From positions 186,001 to 250,000 of the forward strand of contig OY969110.1 in the NCBI GenBank assembly GCA_963697995.1: a DNA stretch of 64,000 nucleotides, in the 5' to 3' direction. The notes beneath the pieces are model-generated. The model did not search any database and was not told the DNA's origin. It saw only the letters and a program-made list of their open reading frames with translations. Made by a program: the position numbers and the translations under genes. The stretch's first letter is position 1, and each line of letters begins with the position of its first letter. Source of the stretch: MFD00082-c5 sp963697995. GTDB lineage: Bacteria; Chlamydiota; Chlamydiia; Chlamydiales; JAJFMB01. This document shows, piece after piece, positions 1-8,364 of the stretch.

Positions 1-11
1 AAACAGTTTAG

Positions 12-779
12 TCATTCTTTATTAAACCAAGGGAAAAACTCGCTTGTCTCCCTCTGATACTCCTTGTACTCCTCCCCTTTTGACTGAAGCGATTGCTTCT
101 CAGCAAGAGGCACGCCCGATACATACCTTAATAAATAATACATAAGAATGGGAGAGATTAAACCGAAAATCCCAAATCGCGTCGGGTAAGCTGCAAGAGC
201 CACACCTATCCACATCACCCACTCAAAAAAATAGTTTGGATGGCGACTATAACGCCATAAGCCTTCCTTACATACAAGATCAGAGTACGTTTTAAATTCG
301 TTAAGGGTCTGATCACTCCAAGCTTCAAAGGCAAATCCTAAAACCCAAACCACTAACCCGATCACCTCAAAAGAGGAAAAGGGTTGGTTGTTTGTGGCAA
401 TCAAAAGGAATGGTATCGACAAAATCACTGCGAGAAATCCTTGAAAAAAGAAAAGAGCTGCCACTTTTAATAAGAGATTTCCGTCCCCCCACTTTGAGAT
501 CAGTTCTGTGTATCGAGGATCCTCTTTACTAAACCGGTTTCTCAAGGTCCAAAGCAGGCGGAGGTACCAAAGAGAGATCACCACTAAAAGAAGAACTCTT
601 CGTAACAAATCCCCATTGCCTAATATAAAATAAAATACGCCGATCAACAAAAATGTTAAACACCACCCGATATCGACAATTTGTGCTTTCCTTTGAAAAA
701 AATAAATGGCAAGGCATCCACTCATCACAAATAACGCTGAAGAAAACGCACTCCCAATCAGTTCAAAAAAATCAAACAT
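12..779 (-). CDS. DUF1295 / isoprenylcysteine-methyltransferase-like integral membrane protein
   Basis: The frame stays open to 896, but the ATG at 779 (protein begins MFDFFELIG) is the better start, because the upstream part is basic and polar and this ATG opens directly into a membrane segment. An AAAGG lies about 8 nt upstream. The roughly 255-residue protein has several hydrophobic helices and near its C-terminus the signature LWRYSRHPNYFFEW, typical of the DUF1295/steroid 5-alpha-reductase and ICMT-like fold, where R-HPNY-E contributes to cofactor binding. Family members reduce lipids or methylate them, and the substrate cannot be told from sequence. It is divergent from sufE. Family assignment is good, function is open. 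Confidence 0.8.
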   Translation of the reverse strand: MFDFFELIGSAFSSALFVMSGCLAIYFFQRKAQIVDIGWCLTFLLIGVFYFILGNGDLLRRVLLLVVISLWYLRLLWTLRNRFSKEDPRYTELISKWGDGNLLLKVAALFFFQGFLAVILSIPFLLIATNNQPFSSFEVIGLVVWVLGFAFEAWSDQTLNEFKTYSDLVCKEGLWRYSRHPNYFFEWVMWIGVALAAYPTRFGIFGLISPILMYYLLRYVSGVPLAEKQSLQSKGEEYKEYQRETSEFFPWFNKE

Positions 780-904
780 CAAAAAACCTTTTTTTGCACC
801 AGCTCCCCACTTAAGGGAATGGCTGCTTTTAGTGTAAATCGTAATTTTAATCTGTATCCATTTTTCTTTCCATAAATAAATAGTTTTTGTTAACATGGCA
901 CCAT

Positions 905-1333
905 ATGTCGACGTCGTGCCTCGAAAAACAACGCCTTCTAAAAGAAAAATTCTCTTCTTGTAAGAGCCAAGAGGAGATTTATCAAAAGCTGATCGAACTT
1001 GGAAAATCGTTAAAAGGTTTGCCCTCTGACAAAAAGACTGAAAGCAATAGGGTTCTTGGATGTCAAAGTCTTATGTATCTCTCAACGACATTTGACAAAG
1101 GGTGTCTCTTTTTCGAGGCTGATTCCGAAGCTCTTATTTCAGCTGGCCTTGCGGCCTGTCTTATTGAAATCTATAGCGGCGAAACTGCCGAAACTATTCT
1201 GAAATGTCCTCCTACAGTTATTGAAGAGCTCAAAATCCTCCAAATACTGACACCGGGGCGCGCAAACGGATTTCAAAGTCTTTATCTTAAAATGAAGCAG
1301 GAATGTATTAAATTTTTACTCCCTAAAAAGTAA
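905..1333 (+). CDS. sufE: SufE-like cysteine desulfuration protein
   Basis: SufE accepts persulfide sulfur from the cysteine desulfurase SufS and passes it to the SufBCD scaffold for Fe-S cluster assembly in the cytoplasm. The protein has the family layout: an N-terminal helix (KLIELGKSLKGLP), then RVLGCQSLMYLS with the sulfur-accepting cysteine in the GCQS turn, then the AGLAACLIEIYSGET segment and a C-terminal helix. A TTG at 887 would extend the frame by six codons. The ATG at 905 gives a normal length of about 142 residues. No sufS, B, C or D lies within the window. A weak -10-like TAACAT (891-896) sits 8 nt before the ATG and no Shine-Dalgarno is visible. Confidence 0.88.
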   Translation: MSTSCLEKQRLLKEKFSSCKSQEEIYQKLIELGKSLKGLPSDKKTESNRVLGCQSLMYLSTTFDKGCLFFEADSEALISAGLAACLIEIYSGETAETILKCPPTVIEELKILQILTPGRANGFQSLYLKMKQECIKFLLPKK

Positions 1334-1344
1334 GGAGGTTCTAA

Positions 1345-4206
1345 ATGAATCCAATCGATCCCTCTCTCACATCGTATTACTTCGGCGTCAAATACGCTCA
1401 CCCAAAACCTGCTGCAAACCTATTTAATAGGAGGCACGAATCGTTACGGAATAGTAAGCTCTCTTTTTTTACCGCAGCCTCCACAAGCATGGATATATTT
1501 TTCTTGAAAGCTCTTCAATACCCCCTTGTGCTTAAAGCTCTTTCTATCCTTGTCGATCAATACGATCAATACGATACCGATACTCCTGAAGAAAACATCA
1601 TCCCTATTGAACAAAGATTGGCCATACTTCACCACAATTTCAATCTTTTGATCGAGATTGTTGCAGCACTTACATCCCACGATTTAGCTTTAAAAGAGCT
1701 CTCCCCTATAAAAGATCACTCCCTTATTCCTTTTGCGAAAAAAAATCAGGTTAAAGACATTGAATCGGGATTTTCTTCTTTAGATGTCGAAGTCGAATCG
1801 ACTCCCTCCTCTGATTGTTACGACCAATTATTGGCCCCTTACTTCATTAAAGACAAACCTCAAGAGATACCTATAGCCACTTACAAAGCTCTGCTTCAAG
1901 ATTTCTTAAGTAAGATTGAAGTTTCAGAAGAGAGGCGTCAGGGAGAAAAACTAGGAGTTGAGTTACTACAGATTAGAGAGAATTGTTTTAATATAAGAAA
2001 AAAAATGAATTTTAGTATAATACCTGATTCTGAAAACGTACCCCCTTCTTTAAAAAATGAATTCAATAAAGCTGTTTTTTTAACTCGAAAAGAAGATGCT
2101 CCTAATTTTACTCCTAATAATACCGTTTTAGTAGAAACTTATGCTAAACTTAAACAAGTGAGAGAAAAGAAAATTTTGTCGCCATCCCAAATTTATGCCT
2201 TGGCTTCTCTTCAAAAAAGTATACGGGAAGCTAAAATTTTTGCAGCTTCACAACAAACTCTTACCCCAAAGGAGCGACTAAATAATCAAAGAAACGCTGT
2301 TTTCCCCCTTAAAAATAGGAAAAATGAAGTCACAGCCTTTTTAAAATCGGGTGAGCTCACACCGACCGACCTCTTAGAGACTCTTCTCTTCCAAATCGCT
2401 TGCTTCTTTGAGGTCGATAAACATTTTGCTCCAACCCTTCTTTCAACCATTCACTTTGATCAAAGCTCATTTGAACAGGTCGATACCCATTTTGTCCCCA
2501 CAAAAACGACCTTTTCAAAGTATGGGAAGGAGGGTTTCAAAGAGCAAACAAGAGATAAAAAAACTGAACAAAAAACACATCTCTCATGGGCACATCATTT
2601 TAGCGATGCTCTCATTTCAACTAAAGTAGAAAGGCACGAAGAAGTCCTGGGGGCCACAATATTTGAATACACTTACCTATGTGATGAGCTGATTGCGAAG
2701 AAAACAACTTATGCTAGCAAATCTCAAGAAGAGTGGAAAAGAGAGTTTTTAAAAATAAACGATATCGACCTTTGTCGCTATGATAATGATTCAAAAGAAA
2801 GCCGATACGACGATCCTTCAAAAACGGTAAAGGGAAGCATTCAAAATGCCATTCCCGGCAGGGATCTCCACTCAAGGATGCACGATCCTAAACCTTCTGA
2901 TCCCGTGATCCCTCAAGAGGAACTGATCGATGCCACTCTCACCACATTTCTTTGCGGAATGTTTGATGCCCACGAAAAAAATGTGTACATTACCCCAGAG
3001 GGGAAAATTCTCTTTTTCGACAACTCCCGCTCGCTGCCTCATGCAGACATTATCATCTCTGATGGAGTTGTTATTGCAGCTTACCGATCAAGCCTGCTTT
3101 CATTACAAGGCTCCTTTATCCCATTAACTCAAGCCCAAAGAGAATCCATCTTAATAAAAATAGCCTTTTGGGAGAAAAAAATGGGGGAATTTACAGATAA
3201 CAAAAATGTAATGACTCTATTTCAAAATCTTCTTAATAAAAAACAAGGTAAACTTCCTCTTTATTGGCTCGATCCCTCTTTAGTGATCAAAGCAACAAAA
3301 GCCCGCTTAGAGAGAATTAAAAAAGCTCTAAAAAAAGAAGGAGAAATCACTCTTCAAGAGTTATCTTTTGCAAGCTCCCCTTCTTTTAAACTCCTACTCC
3401 TACTCCATATCGCAACTCAAGCCAATTTATCACAAAAACCTGATGCTGCAAATTTAAGACAACTTCAAACCGACTATTTACCAAGTGCTGGAGCTAAAGA
3501 CTTTAAACGACTCATCGATAGTTGTATTAAGAAAGGACTTAACGTCGAAAAGATGTATGAATCGATTGAAGAGCCTCTTGAAATCCTCTTAACAAGGCTT
3601 TTAAAACAAGAATTTAATGGTCAAACCACTAATACTCTTTTTAAGACCCTTGTATTACAGGCCCAAGTCGATTTAAAGGACTCGAATGTGACCGCTCTTT
3701 GCGAAACAAAAGGAAGACACGAGATCATGACAACCCTAGTCGAGACGATCCTTTTAAATTATCAATTTAACCTGTATGAACATAAAAACAATTATAAAAC
3801 TTTTTTTTCAAGCATGATTGCAAAAGAAGAGGAAGAAACAGAATTAGCAGATAAGGAAAGAAAAACAGCCGCTTTAGTAACTTTCTTTACCGATACTCAA
3901 TCAAAATACGTGATCCTTCCTCCGATTAACCCTCGAATCAATACTCTCTTTACCCTTCTGTATAAAGAGGGAGCAAATATTAAAGAGGTTTCGTTGGATA
4001 TTTTAACACAACCATTAAAAATTCTTGTCACAAAACACGCGCTGGATCCTCTCTCCTTCGAACAATTTAAAGGGTATTGCGATACTCTTCCCGAATCGTT
4101 AAGATCGCTTCATGAAGAGACCTTAACACAAGTACCAGAAACTTTAAGCATCGAATACGTAAAGAATGGGGAAACTTATCGAAGTAGCGTGGTTATTCTT
4201 AAATAG
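1345..4206 (+). CDS. Large hypothetical protein with PI3/4-kinase-like catalytic-loop signature
   Basis: This 953-residue soluble protein starts behind a strong ribosome-binding site (AAGGAGG at 1332-1338). I do not recognise its full-length family. Around residues 537-565 it reads CGMFDAHEKNVYITPEGK followed by ILFFDNSRSLP, which matches the spacing of the catalytic and metal-binding loops of PI3/4-kinase-like folds (D-x-H-x-x-N, then a hydrophobic strand and D): D541, H543, N546 and D559 are the key residues. No clear N-lobe lysine was found. The remainder is helical with no signal peptide. The stop codon TAG is the first three bases of the repeat element at 4204, so the 3' end may have been redefined by that insertion. 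A secreted effector kinase is possible but is inference. Confidence 0.7.
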   Translation: MNPIDPSLTSYYFGVKYAHPKPAANLFNRRHESLRNSKLSFFTAASTSMDIFFLKALQYPLVLKALSILVDQYDQYDTDTPEENIIPIEQRLAILHHNFNLLIEIVAALTSHDLALKELSPIKDHSLIPFAKKNQVKDIESGFSSLDVEVESTPSSDCYDQLLAPYFIKDKPQEIPIATYKALLQDFLSKIEVSEERRQGEKLGVELLQIRENCFNIRKKMNFSIIPDSENVPPSLKNEFNKAVFLTRKEDAPNFTPNNTVLVETYAKLKQVREKKILSPSQIYALASLQKSIREAKIFAASQQTLTPKERLNNQRNAVFPLKNRKNEVTAFLKSGELTPTDLLETLLFQIACFFEVDKHFAPTLLSTIHFDQSSFEQVDTHFVPTKTTFSKYGKEGFKEQTRDKKTEQKTHLSWAHHFSDALISTKVERHEEVLGATIFEYTYLCDELIAKKTTYASKSQEEWKREFLKINDIDLCRYDNDSKESRYDDPSKTVKGSIQNAIPGRDLHSRMHDPKPSDPVIPQEELIDATLTTFLCGMFDAHEKNVYITPEGKILFFDNSRSLPHADIIISDGVVIAAYRSSLLSLQGSFIPLTQAQRESILIKIAFWEKKMGEFTDNKNVMTLFQNLLNKKQGKLPLYWLDPSLVIKATKARLERIKKALKKEGEITLQELSFASSPSFKLLLLLHIATQANLSQKPDAANLRQLQTDYLPSAGAKDFKRLIDSCIKKGLNVEKMYESIEEPLEILLTRLLKQEFNGQTTNTLFKTLVLQAQVDLKDSNVTALCETKGRHEIMTTLVETILLNYQFNLYEHKNNYKTFFSSMIAKEEEETELADKERKTAALVTFFTDTQSKYVILPPINPRINTLFTLLYKEGANIKEVSLDILTQPLKILVTKHALDPLSFEQFKGYCDTLPESLRSLHEETLTQVPETLSIEYVKNGETYRSSVVILK

Positions 4207-4484
4207 TCGGCCCTGAAAAAGTCCTCTCCAATAAAAAGTGCCCCCTTTGGACAAAAAAGGCGTTTTACTCCTCACCAAACCCCGCAAGGGGGTTTAGATC
4301 GTCGTTCACCGCTTTTTTTGTTGCAAAAGGATCACTTTTTCTTTGGAGAGTGCGTGTTCTATTCGCGAAATTTTTAAGCTTTTCTCATTGTCATATAATT
4401 ATACCTTGCAAAATAGGCTATGTCTCTCTTCCTCGTTAACTGCAAATTTTTCTCAAGGAACCCTTACTTTTTCAGGGCCGACTA
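4204..4484. mobile_element. MITE-like palindromic element, tandem copy 1
   Basis: This 281-bp element has perfect 19-bp terminal inverted repeats, TAGTCGGCCCTGAAAAAGT at 4204-4222 and its complement at 4466-4484. A nested imperfect inverted repeat (4224-4240 with 4333-4350) makes much of it foldable. There is no ORF for a transposase. The outer TA is compatible with TA-target duplication as in IS630/Tc1-mariner relatives, which is inference. It lies between convergent genes and could terminate both transcripts. Confidence 0.8.
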
Positions 4485-4486
4485 AA

Positions 4487-4765
4487 TAGTCGACCCTGAA
4501 AAAGTCCTCTCCAATAAAAAGTGTCCCTTTGGACAAAAAAGGCGTTTTACTCCTCACCAAACCTTGACAAGGGGGTGAACCGTCGTTCACCGCTTTTTTT
4601 GTTGCAAAAGGATCACTTTTTCTTTGGAGAGTGCGTGTTCTATTCGCGAAATTTTTAAGCTTTTCTCATTGTCATATAATTATACCTTGCAAAATAGGCT
4701 ATGTCTCTCTTCCTCGTTAACTGCAAATTTTTCTCAAGGAACCCTTACTTTTTCAGGGCCGACTA
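4487..4765. mobile_element. MITE-like palindromic element, tandem copy 2
   Basis: This 279-bp near-identical copy is separated from copy 1 by AA. Its left end reads TAGTCGACC instead of TAGTCGGCC, and its central part has CTTGACAAGGGGGTGAA in place of the copy-1 version. The right terminal repeat is intact. Confidence 0.8.
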
Positions 4766-4767
4766 AA

Positions 4768-5046
4768 TAGTCGGCCCTGAAAAAGTCCTCTCCAATAAAA
4801 AGTGTCCCTTTGGACAAAAAAGGCGTTTTACTCCTCACCAAACCTTGACAAGGGGGTGAACCGTCGTTCACCGCTTTTTTTGTTGCAAAAGGATCACTTT
4901 TTCTTTGGAGAGTGCGTGTTCTATTCGCGAAATTTTTAAGCTTTTCTCATTGTCATATAATTAAACCTTGCAAAATAGGGTATGTCGCTCTTCCTCGTTA
5001 ACTGCAAATTTTTCTCAAGGAACCCTTACTTTTTCAGGACCGACTA
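4768..5046. mobile_element. MITE-like palindromic element, tandem copy 3
   Basis: This 279-bp copy is separated from copy 2 by AA. Its right end reads CAGGACCGACTA, with one substitution relative to copy 1. It shares TTAAACC and ATAGGG variants with copy 4, which suggests stepwise amplification by unequal recombination rather than independent insertions. Confidence 0.8.
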
Positions 5047-5048
5047 AA

Positions 5049-5327
5049 TAGTCGACCCTGAAAAAGTCCTCTCTAATAAAAAGTGCCCCTTTTGACAAAA
5101 AAGGCGTTTTACTCCTCACCAAACCTTGGCAAGGGGGTGAACCGTCGTTCACCGCTTTTTTTGTTGCAAAAGGATCACTTTTTCTTTGGAGAGTGCGTGT
5201 TCTATTCGCGAAATTTTTAAGCTTTTCTCATTGTCATATAATTAAACCTTGCAAAATAGGGTATGTCTCTCTTCCTCGTTAACTGCAAATTTTTCTCAAG
5301 GAACCCTTACTTTTTCAGGACCGACTA
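5049..5327. mobile_element. MITE-like palindromic element, tandem copy 4
   Basis: This is the last of the tandem copies, 279 bp, ending 15 bases before the stop codon of the convergent tyrP gene. It carries the left-end TAGTCGACC variant and the right-end CAGGACCGACTA variant. Confidence 0.8.
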
Positions 5328-5342
5328 AATAGGCCATTAGAT

Positions 5343-6590
5343 TTAAGTCGTTCCCATGATGATATCGTAATGGGAATGAAGGCAGCCCGTTTGGATGAGC
5401 AGCTCGACAACTAGTGAAAAAAGGAAAAATAGAAAGGTCACTACAAGAAGGGGCTTTCCTCCAAAAAAAGGTTTAGCTCCTTTGTATTTCACAAAGTAAA
5501 GGGCTGACCAGACCATCAAAACAGGGATCATCCCATTTAGCAGGGAGTCTCCTAGACCTCCTGAAATATCTAAAGCTGCTATAAAAGCATTTTCAAATTT
5601 AGCGACAAAAAAGAGTGTTGGAAGAGCTATAAGGGCTCCTAAAAAAACTTTACCAAGCCCTTTTTTGGGAATTTTTAATCCGTCTGATAAAAAATCGAAT
5701 AATCCCATCGTAATCCCCAAAAATGAGGTCGTAATCGCAAAAAATGAGAAAAATTCGGCGACCTTTGAAAGAATCCCCACTCCGACATGCTCGCTTAAAT
5801 AAAGAGTTGCAGGATGGTTGTTACAAAGAGCTTGCCTTAAACCAAAATCCCCCTCAACAGGAATAATACCTAAAATAAGCATTTGCCAAAGGGCATAAAT
5901 GAGGAATGCTAAAAGAGTCCCCCCAATAATGCTCCCATAAAGAGCTTTACGATTGCGGTTTAAGTAAGGAGTTAAACTCGGCACCATTGTTTGAAAACTA
6001 AACGAGGTTAAAAAAAAGGGAAGCCCCATTAACGATGAGGACCAAAGTTGCCCCTTAAGAAGTGAAGGTTTCACTTCGGAAAGACCTGAAGCCACAAGAA
6101 GAGCATAAGCCAAAACCATCGCAATAAACAAAATGGAATTGACTCTTCCTAAAATATTTTGCCCCATGTAGATGAAGGCGCCAAAGAAAAATAAAAAACA
6201 AGCAGCTCCTAAATCTTTTGAAAGCGAAAAATCGAATGTTTTTTTAGCAACTAAAGAAAGATGGGAGCCAGCTCCTGCAGTATATGCGACATTTGAAGCA
6301 AAGCAGATAAACAAATACAACACCCAACTTAAAGCCTTTCCCCAAAAACCCAAAAGACGATCTGTCATCGTTATGACATGCACCCCCTCTTCCATCCAAA
6401 GGCTCACTTCGACAAGCATCAAGGCAGTGACTGTCATAAAAAAACAACAAATAGCCATCATCACAAGTGAGGGAAAAAAACCGCTAAACCCGGTCACCAT
6501 CGGAAGAGCCAACATGCCCCCTCCAATCGTCGTTCCACCAACTAAAAAAAGGGCTGACAAAAATTTCGAAATACTCACGTCTTTTAACAT
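5343..6590 (-). CDS. tyrP: Aromatic amino-acid permease, TyrP type (HAAAP family)
   Basis: The 415-residue protein is a polytopic inner-membrane carrier with about 11 hydrophobic segments. The family signature GGTTIGGGMLALP is at residues 18-30 in the first helix, followed by repeated Gly/Pro-containing helices typical of hydroxy/aromatic amino-acid permeases (TyrP, Mtr, SdaC). TyrP imports tyrosine or tryptophan by proton symport, and chlamydiae rely on such carriers because they lack aromatic amino-acid biosynthesis; substrate is inferred from similarity. Its start overlaps the end of otsB by 7 bp, so it is the last gene of the 8292-5343 operon, and the repeat array follows its stop. Confidence 0.9.
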   Translation of the reverse strand: MLKDVSISKFLSALFLVGGTTIGGGMLALPMVTGFSGFFPSLVMMAICCFFMTVTALMLVEVSLWMEEGVHVITMTDRLLGFWGKALSWVLYLFICFASNVAYTAGAGSHLSLVAKKTFDFSLSKDLGAACFLFFFGAFIYMGQNILGRVNSILFIAMVLAYALLVASGLSEVKPSLLKGQLWSSSLMGLPFFLTSFSFQTMVPSLTPYLNRNRKALYGSIIGGTLLAFLIYALWQMLILGIIPVEGDFGLRQALCNNHPATLYLSEHVGVGILSKVAEFFSFFAITTSFLGITMGLFDFLSDGLKIPKKGLGKVFLGALIALPTLFFVAKFENAFIAALDISGGLGDSLLNGMIPVLMVWSALYFVKYKGAKPFFGGKPLLVVTFLFFLFSLVVELLIQTGCLHSHYDIIMGTT

Positions 6591-7342
6591 AAAAACTCTA
6601 ACACTTTTTTTACCTCTTCAACGCTCTTTAAGGTGAATTGAGCATGGGTATCTCTCATCTCATCTAAAACAGCAAATGAAACGCCGCCTCTCTTTTTTAC
6701 AACCAAAAAAGCATCCTCATCGGTGATATCATCGCCTATAAAAAGAGGACAAACGTCGCTTCCCTCAAGTTGCATCACCTCTAATAACCACAAAAGAGCT
6801 TTCCCCTTATCCCATGTGATATTTGGCAAAAACTCAACAACTTTTTTACCCTCTTTCACTTGAAGCTTAGGAAATTTCTTCTTTAATTGATCAATTTTTT
6901 TAAAGAAGGGGGTTAACTCCTCTTCAGGGATCAATCGGTAATGGATCGCAACTGAACACGCCTTGACTTCAATACCCTTTAAATCCAAATTGTTCGCTTC
7001 TTTCGCCAGAGCTTCTAAGAGTAAAGACCACTCATCCCCTTTTTGAAGCATGCAAAAAGAATGAAATGGACCCATGATATCAAAACCATGAGATCCCGCA
7101 TAGTAAATTCGATTAATTCCCACAAGTTGTTCGACATTACTTCGATCTCGCCCTGAAATAATACCCATTGGATATTTCAAAGCCAATTTTGAAAGAAGGT
7201 TTTTGATTTCAGGATCTAACAAAGCAAGTTCTGGCTTTGGAGCAATCGGTGTTAGAGTGCCGTCGTAATCTAAAAAAAGAGCTATCTGTTTATAAGAGGA
7301 AAGAATGGAGACCACTTGATCCCAAGAGGAGATGCCATTCAT
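6584..7342 (-). CDS. otsB: Trehalose-6-phosphate phosphatase
   Basis: This HAD-superfamily phosphatase of 252 residues has motif I as FLDYDGTLTP (nucleophile D25, acid D27), motif II in GIISGRDR, the OtsB-typical YAGSHGFDI, a motif III lysine in WDKGKALLW, and motif IV FIGDDITDEDAF. OtsB removes phosphate from trehalose-6-phosphate in the cytoplasm. No trehalose-phosphate synthase (otsA) lies in the window, so either it is elsewhere or the substrate differs. The start ATG overlaps the stop of the upstream gene (ATGA, 7339-7342), and the stop overlaps tyrP by 7 bp, indicating tight translational coupling. Confidence 0.92.
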   Translation of the reverse strand: MNGISSWDQVVSILSSYKQIALFLDYDGTLTPIAPKPELALLDPEIKNLLSKLALKYPMGIISGRDRSNVEQLVGINRIYYAGSHGFDIMGPFHSFCMLQKGDEWSLLLEALAKEANNLDLKGIEVKACSVAIHYRLIPEEELTPFFKKIDQLKKKFPKLQVKEGKKVVEFLPNITWDKGKALLWLLEVMQLEGSDVCPLFIGDDITDEDAFLVVKKRGGVSFAVLDEMRDTHAQFTLKSVEEVKKVLEFLC

Positions 7343-8292
7343 TGAAAGTAGATTTTATTTTGAGGCGATTTTTTAAGCGCTTGGACATTTGGGGTGAATC
7401 GATCCACATCGCGAATAAGAACGGAGGTCTTATGGGCTTCAGTTGTGTATTTTTTTCCCCCTTCGCAATAGATGATTTCCCCTTCAACCTCAGCAACTAA
7501 GTGATTCTTATTCCAACTGCCCCCCATCTTTTCAATTCGGACCTCTGCAATATTAAACTCAGTCTGCTTGTTTAAAGGCTCGACGACGATGAGAAGCTTG
7601 TGATCGCTATTTCTCTTCTCAACAATCATTCTAAACTGAGCGCCCCCTTCCTGAACCAGGGTCTCTCCCTCTTTCAAACACAAACCGTGAGATCGAAAAA
7701 ACGCCTCTTGATCGAGAGCTTTTGTCTTTGTCAAAAATTTTTCGAAAAGTCCATCCTCTTTTTGCCCTTGAGGAATCACAGGGCTAAACATCAAAACGGC
7801 CCCTTCAGAGGCGTTTAAACCAACCCAGGCGATCGACACATCCTCTTTTTTAGGTCCCTTTAATCGAACCATCCAGGCAGGGTAGGGCCCAAACATCAAC
7901 CTCTTGGAGTTCAATATTTGAAATCCCTTATCTTTCATCTCTTTGATAAGCTCCTTATCCCCTTCGAGAATAGCCCCCTTCTGATGAATATTTTGACTGA
8001 CCTGAATATTAATAATTTCTTCTTTTAGAGACTGAGGATTTTTAAAAAACTCTTCCAATACTGAAGGTTTTCCCCAAAAAAGGGGCTTTGAAATAGAAGG
8101 GGGCCCTTCAGGACTCATGGCGACAAACTCTTTTGGAATTGCAGGCTCCACAGCAAGAGGAGAAAGAAGATCGGGAAGAAGGGAGCAAATCCGAGGCTTC
8201 TCAAACAACTCTTTTTCTTCGGCAAACAAAGGCCAAAAAGTGGAGAGTGTTAACAAAAAAATAGAGTAAAAAGGTAAAATTTTTAACATCAT
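7339..8292 (-). CDS. Secreted hypothetical protein
   Basis: The family is not recognised. The first 25 residues form a signal peptide (hydrophobic ILPFYSIFLLTLSTFWPLFA, then EE). The mature part of about 290 residues is mixed alpha/beta, with short prolines and no Cys cluster, so a periplasmic location is likely. It opens an operon with otsB and tyrP, joined by an ATGA overlap. Two adjacent ATGs (8292 and 8289) are possible starts. There is no Shine-Dalgarno; instead a -10 hexamer ends six bases before the ATG, so the mRNA may be leaderless. Confidence 0.72.
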   Translation of the reverse strand: MMLKILPFYSIFLLTLSTFWPLFAEEKELFEKPRICSLLPDLLSPLAVEPAIPKEFVAMSPEGPPSISKPLFWGKPSVLEEFFKNPQSLKEEIINIQVSQNIHQKGAILEGDKELIKEMKDKGFQILNSKRLMFGPYPAWMVRLKGPKKEDVSIAWVGLNASEGAVLMFSPVIPQGQKEDGLFEKFLTKTKALDQEAFFRSHGLCLKEGETLVQEGGAQFRMIVEKRNSDHKLLIVVEPLNKQTEFNIAEVRIEKMGGSWNKNHLVAEVEGEIIYCEGGKKYTTEAHKTSVLIRDVDRFTPNVQALKKSPQNKIYFQ

Positions 8293-8298
8293 ACTTTA

Positions 8299-8328
8299 CT
8301 TATAGCGAAACTCTTCTTTATCTTGCAA
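8299..8328 (-). promoter_or_regulatory. Candidate sigma70-type promoter for the 8292-5343 operon, leaderless
   Basis: Reading the minus strand, TTGCAA (8328-8323), an 18-nt spacer and TATAAG (8304-8299) are followed after six bases by the ATG at 8292. A transcript started at the usual distance would begin at or next to the start codon. No ribosome-binding site is present. Confidence 0.5.
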
Positions 8329-8364
8329 TCTTAACACATCTCTTTCTCTCTTGCTTAAAAAACC

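Noticed and set aside
6172..6636. 154-codon plus-strand frame inside tyrP
   Set aside because: It is the shadow of a well-conserved transporter and has no recognisable features.
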